Source: Actinomycetota bacterium
GTDB taxonomy: Bacteria; Actinomycetota; Actinomycetes; Propionibacteriales; Propionibacteriaceae
NCBI GenBank assembly: GCA_020161795.1
Contig: JAIUOR010000054.1
Coordinates: 1-41,079 of the forward strand
DNA: 41,079 nucleotides
Reading direction: 5' to 3'
Part shown: positions 40,198-41,079 of the stretch, piece after piece
Numbering within the stretch: position 1 is the first letter of the stretch
Layout: each line of letters opens with the position of its first letter
Notes under the pieces: generated by a model
What the model saw: only the letters and a program-made list of their open reading frames with translations
Databases searched by the model: none
What the model was told of the DNA's origin: nothing
Translations under genes and position numbers: made by a program

Positions 40198-41079
40198 ATG
40201 AACGCAGTGGAGGCGGTCACCCGGGTGCCACAGCCGGCCAACGAGCCGGTCCGGGGTTACGCCCCGGGCAGCGCCGAGCGGGAGTCGCTGCGTCAGGCCT
40301 TGGCGAGTCTGCCCTCCGATCCGATCGAGGTCGGAGTGGAGGGTGGCCAGGTGCTCCAGGTGCGGATGCCGTCCGATCACGGCACCCTGCTGGCGCGCGT
40401 CCATCAGGCCGGGGCCGGGGACGCCGCCGCGGCCATCGCCGCCGCCCGCCGGGCCAAACCGGGCTGGGCAGGGCTGGACTTCGACGAGCGGGCGGCGATC
40501 TTCCTGCGCGCCGCCGAACTGCTCGCCGGGCCATGGCGGGATCGGCTGAACGCCGCCACCATGCTCGGCCAGGGCAAGACCGTCCAGCAGGCCGAGATCG
40601 ATGCGGCCTGTGAACTGATCGACTTCCTGCGGTTCAACGTCGGCTTCGCCCGCGAACTGCACGCCAACCAGCCGATCTCGTCGCCGACGGTGTGGAACCG
40701 GATGGACTACCGCCCGCTGGACGGCTTCGTCTACGCGATCACACCGTTCAACTTCACTGCCATCGCGGGCAACCTGCCCACCGCGCCGGCGCTGATGGGC
40801 AACACCGTGGTGTGGAAGCCGGCGCTCACCCAGAGCTACGCCGCCGCCTTCTGGATGGAGCTGCTGGCCGAGGCCGGCCTGCCCGAGGGCGTCATCACCA
40901 TGCTGCCCGGCCACGGCGCCACCGTCTCCGACGTGGTGCTGGCCGATCCCGACCTGGCCGGCATCCACTTCACCGGCTCCACCCGGGTGTTCCAGCAGGT
41001 GTGGGCCGAGGTCGGGACGAACATCGCCCGGTATCGCTCCTACCCGCGGCTGGTGGGGGAGACCGGCGGCAAGGACTTC
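40198..41079 (+). CDS. pruA: L-glutamate gamma-semialdehyde dehydrogenase, 3'-truncated
   Basis: The first 294 codons of a delta-1-pyrroline-5-carboxylate dehydrogenase, which oxidises glutamate semialdehyde to glutamate in proline and arginine breakdown. The ATG follows GCAGGAGG. The P5CDH-specific segment LGQGKTVQQAEIDAACELIDFLRF is split here as LGQGKTVQQAEI and DAACELIDFLRF. It is followed by WNRMDYRPLDGFVYAITPFNFTAIAGNLPTAPA in two pieces (FVYAITPFNFTAIAGN, then LPTAPALMGNTVVWKP) and the cofactor loop HFTGST. The window ends at GETGGKDF, just before the catalytic cysteine region. It is divergent from the DUF624 gene. A proline dehydrogenase gene may lie beyond the edge. Confidence 0.93.
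   Translation, partial: MNAVEAVTRVPQPANEPVRGYAPGSAERESLRQALASLPSDPIEVGVEGGQVLQVRMPSDHGTLLARVHQAGAGDAAAAIAAARRAKPGWAGLDFDERAAIFLRAAELLAGPWRDRLNAATMLGQGKTVQQAEIDAACELIDFLRFNVGFARELHANQPISSPTVWNRMDYRPLDGFVYAITPFNFTAIAGNLPTAPALMGNTVVWKPALTQSYAAAFWMELLAEAGLPEGVITMLPGHGATVSDVVLADPDLAGIHFTGSTRVFQQVWAEVGTNIARYRSYPRLVGETGGKDF

Noticed and set aside
40191-40613. 140-codon plus-strand frame starting at 40191
   Set aside because: It is an out-of-frame shadow of the P5C dehydrogenase gene, whose ATG at 40198 has a strong ribosome site and clear homology.

Overview
The window is high-GC, densely coding DNA from an actinobacterium. Family-level placement is inference: the methylmalonyl-CoA mutase/MeaB pair together with a biotin-dependent acyl-CoA (propionyl-CoA type) carboxylase fits a propionate-forming Propionibacteriaceae member. 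The order birA / accD-accE-(DUF937)-maf with neighbouring PH-domain and GtrA genes matches the Rv3277-Rv3282 neighbourhood of Mycobacterium tuberculosis, which supports Actinobacteria strongly. Forty protein genes are supported; the first (mutB) and last (pruA) are cut by the window edges. No rRNA, tRNA, insertion sequence, integrase or CRISPR array was seen. No gene-free stretch exceeds 300 bases; the longest are 3860-4105 and 20146-20347, and both contain inverted repeats described below.

Layout. 1-2278: methylmalonyl-CoA mutase large subunit and its GTPase chaperone MeaB. 2420-3859: a lipoprotein with a Pro/Thr-rich stalk and four Ig-like repeats. 4106-9720: an operon of a COG0212-type 5-formyl-THF cyclo-ligase paralogue plus a complete BMP/nucleoside-type ABC importer, followed by a LacI-family repressor (minus) and an adenosine deaminase. 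12264-16679: a tightly overlapped four-gene cluster for making and transferring a nonulosonic (sialic-acid-like) sugar. 16645-18194: a Pit phosphate transporter with a small membrane partner, preceded by a PHO-box-like array. 18361-22731: methionyl-tRNA synthetase, an MFS exporter, a uridine-kinase-like P-loop protein and a membrane protein. 22920-24320: xylulokinase. 24404-26366: biotin carboxylase/BCCP subunit with a 52-residue protein downstream. 26464-29091: CorA-family transporter, SDR and a UbiA-family decaprenyl-phosphate phosphoribosyltransferase. 29163-34154: maf, DUF937, accE, accD and, divergently, birA, a PH-domain membrane protein and GtrA. 34199-40015: a minus-strand carbohydrate import operon (DUF624, binding protein, two permeases, LacI repressor, peptidase E-like protein). 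40198-end: start of a glutamate-semialdehyde dehydrogenase gene.

How the genes work together. Carboxylase subunits AccA, AccD and AccE, the biotin ligase BirA, MutB and MeaB together cover both sides of methylmalonyl-CoA metabolism. The BMP importer, the LacI regulator and adenosine deaminase suggest nucleoside salvage, although the COG0212 protein raises the possibility of a thiamin-related ligand. The nonulosonate cluster is the most interesting system: the synthase lacks the SAF domain, the cytidylyltransferase is fused to an apparently active HAD phosphatase, and there is no UDP-GlcNAc epimerase. This points to a KDN-type pathway from mannose-6-phosphate feeding a cell-wall or surface polymer.

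Expression signals: several starts (4106, 12264, 18194, 18361, 22731, 32359, 32406) have a TANNNT hexamer ending 6-8 bases upstream, the pattern expected of leaderless transcripts. Many operon junctions use overlapping GTGA or ATGA start/stop codons. Two genes (adenosine deaminase and accE) carry in-frame repetitive insertions that share a 13/15-base motif read in the same frame.
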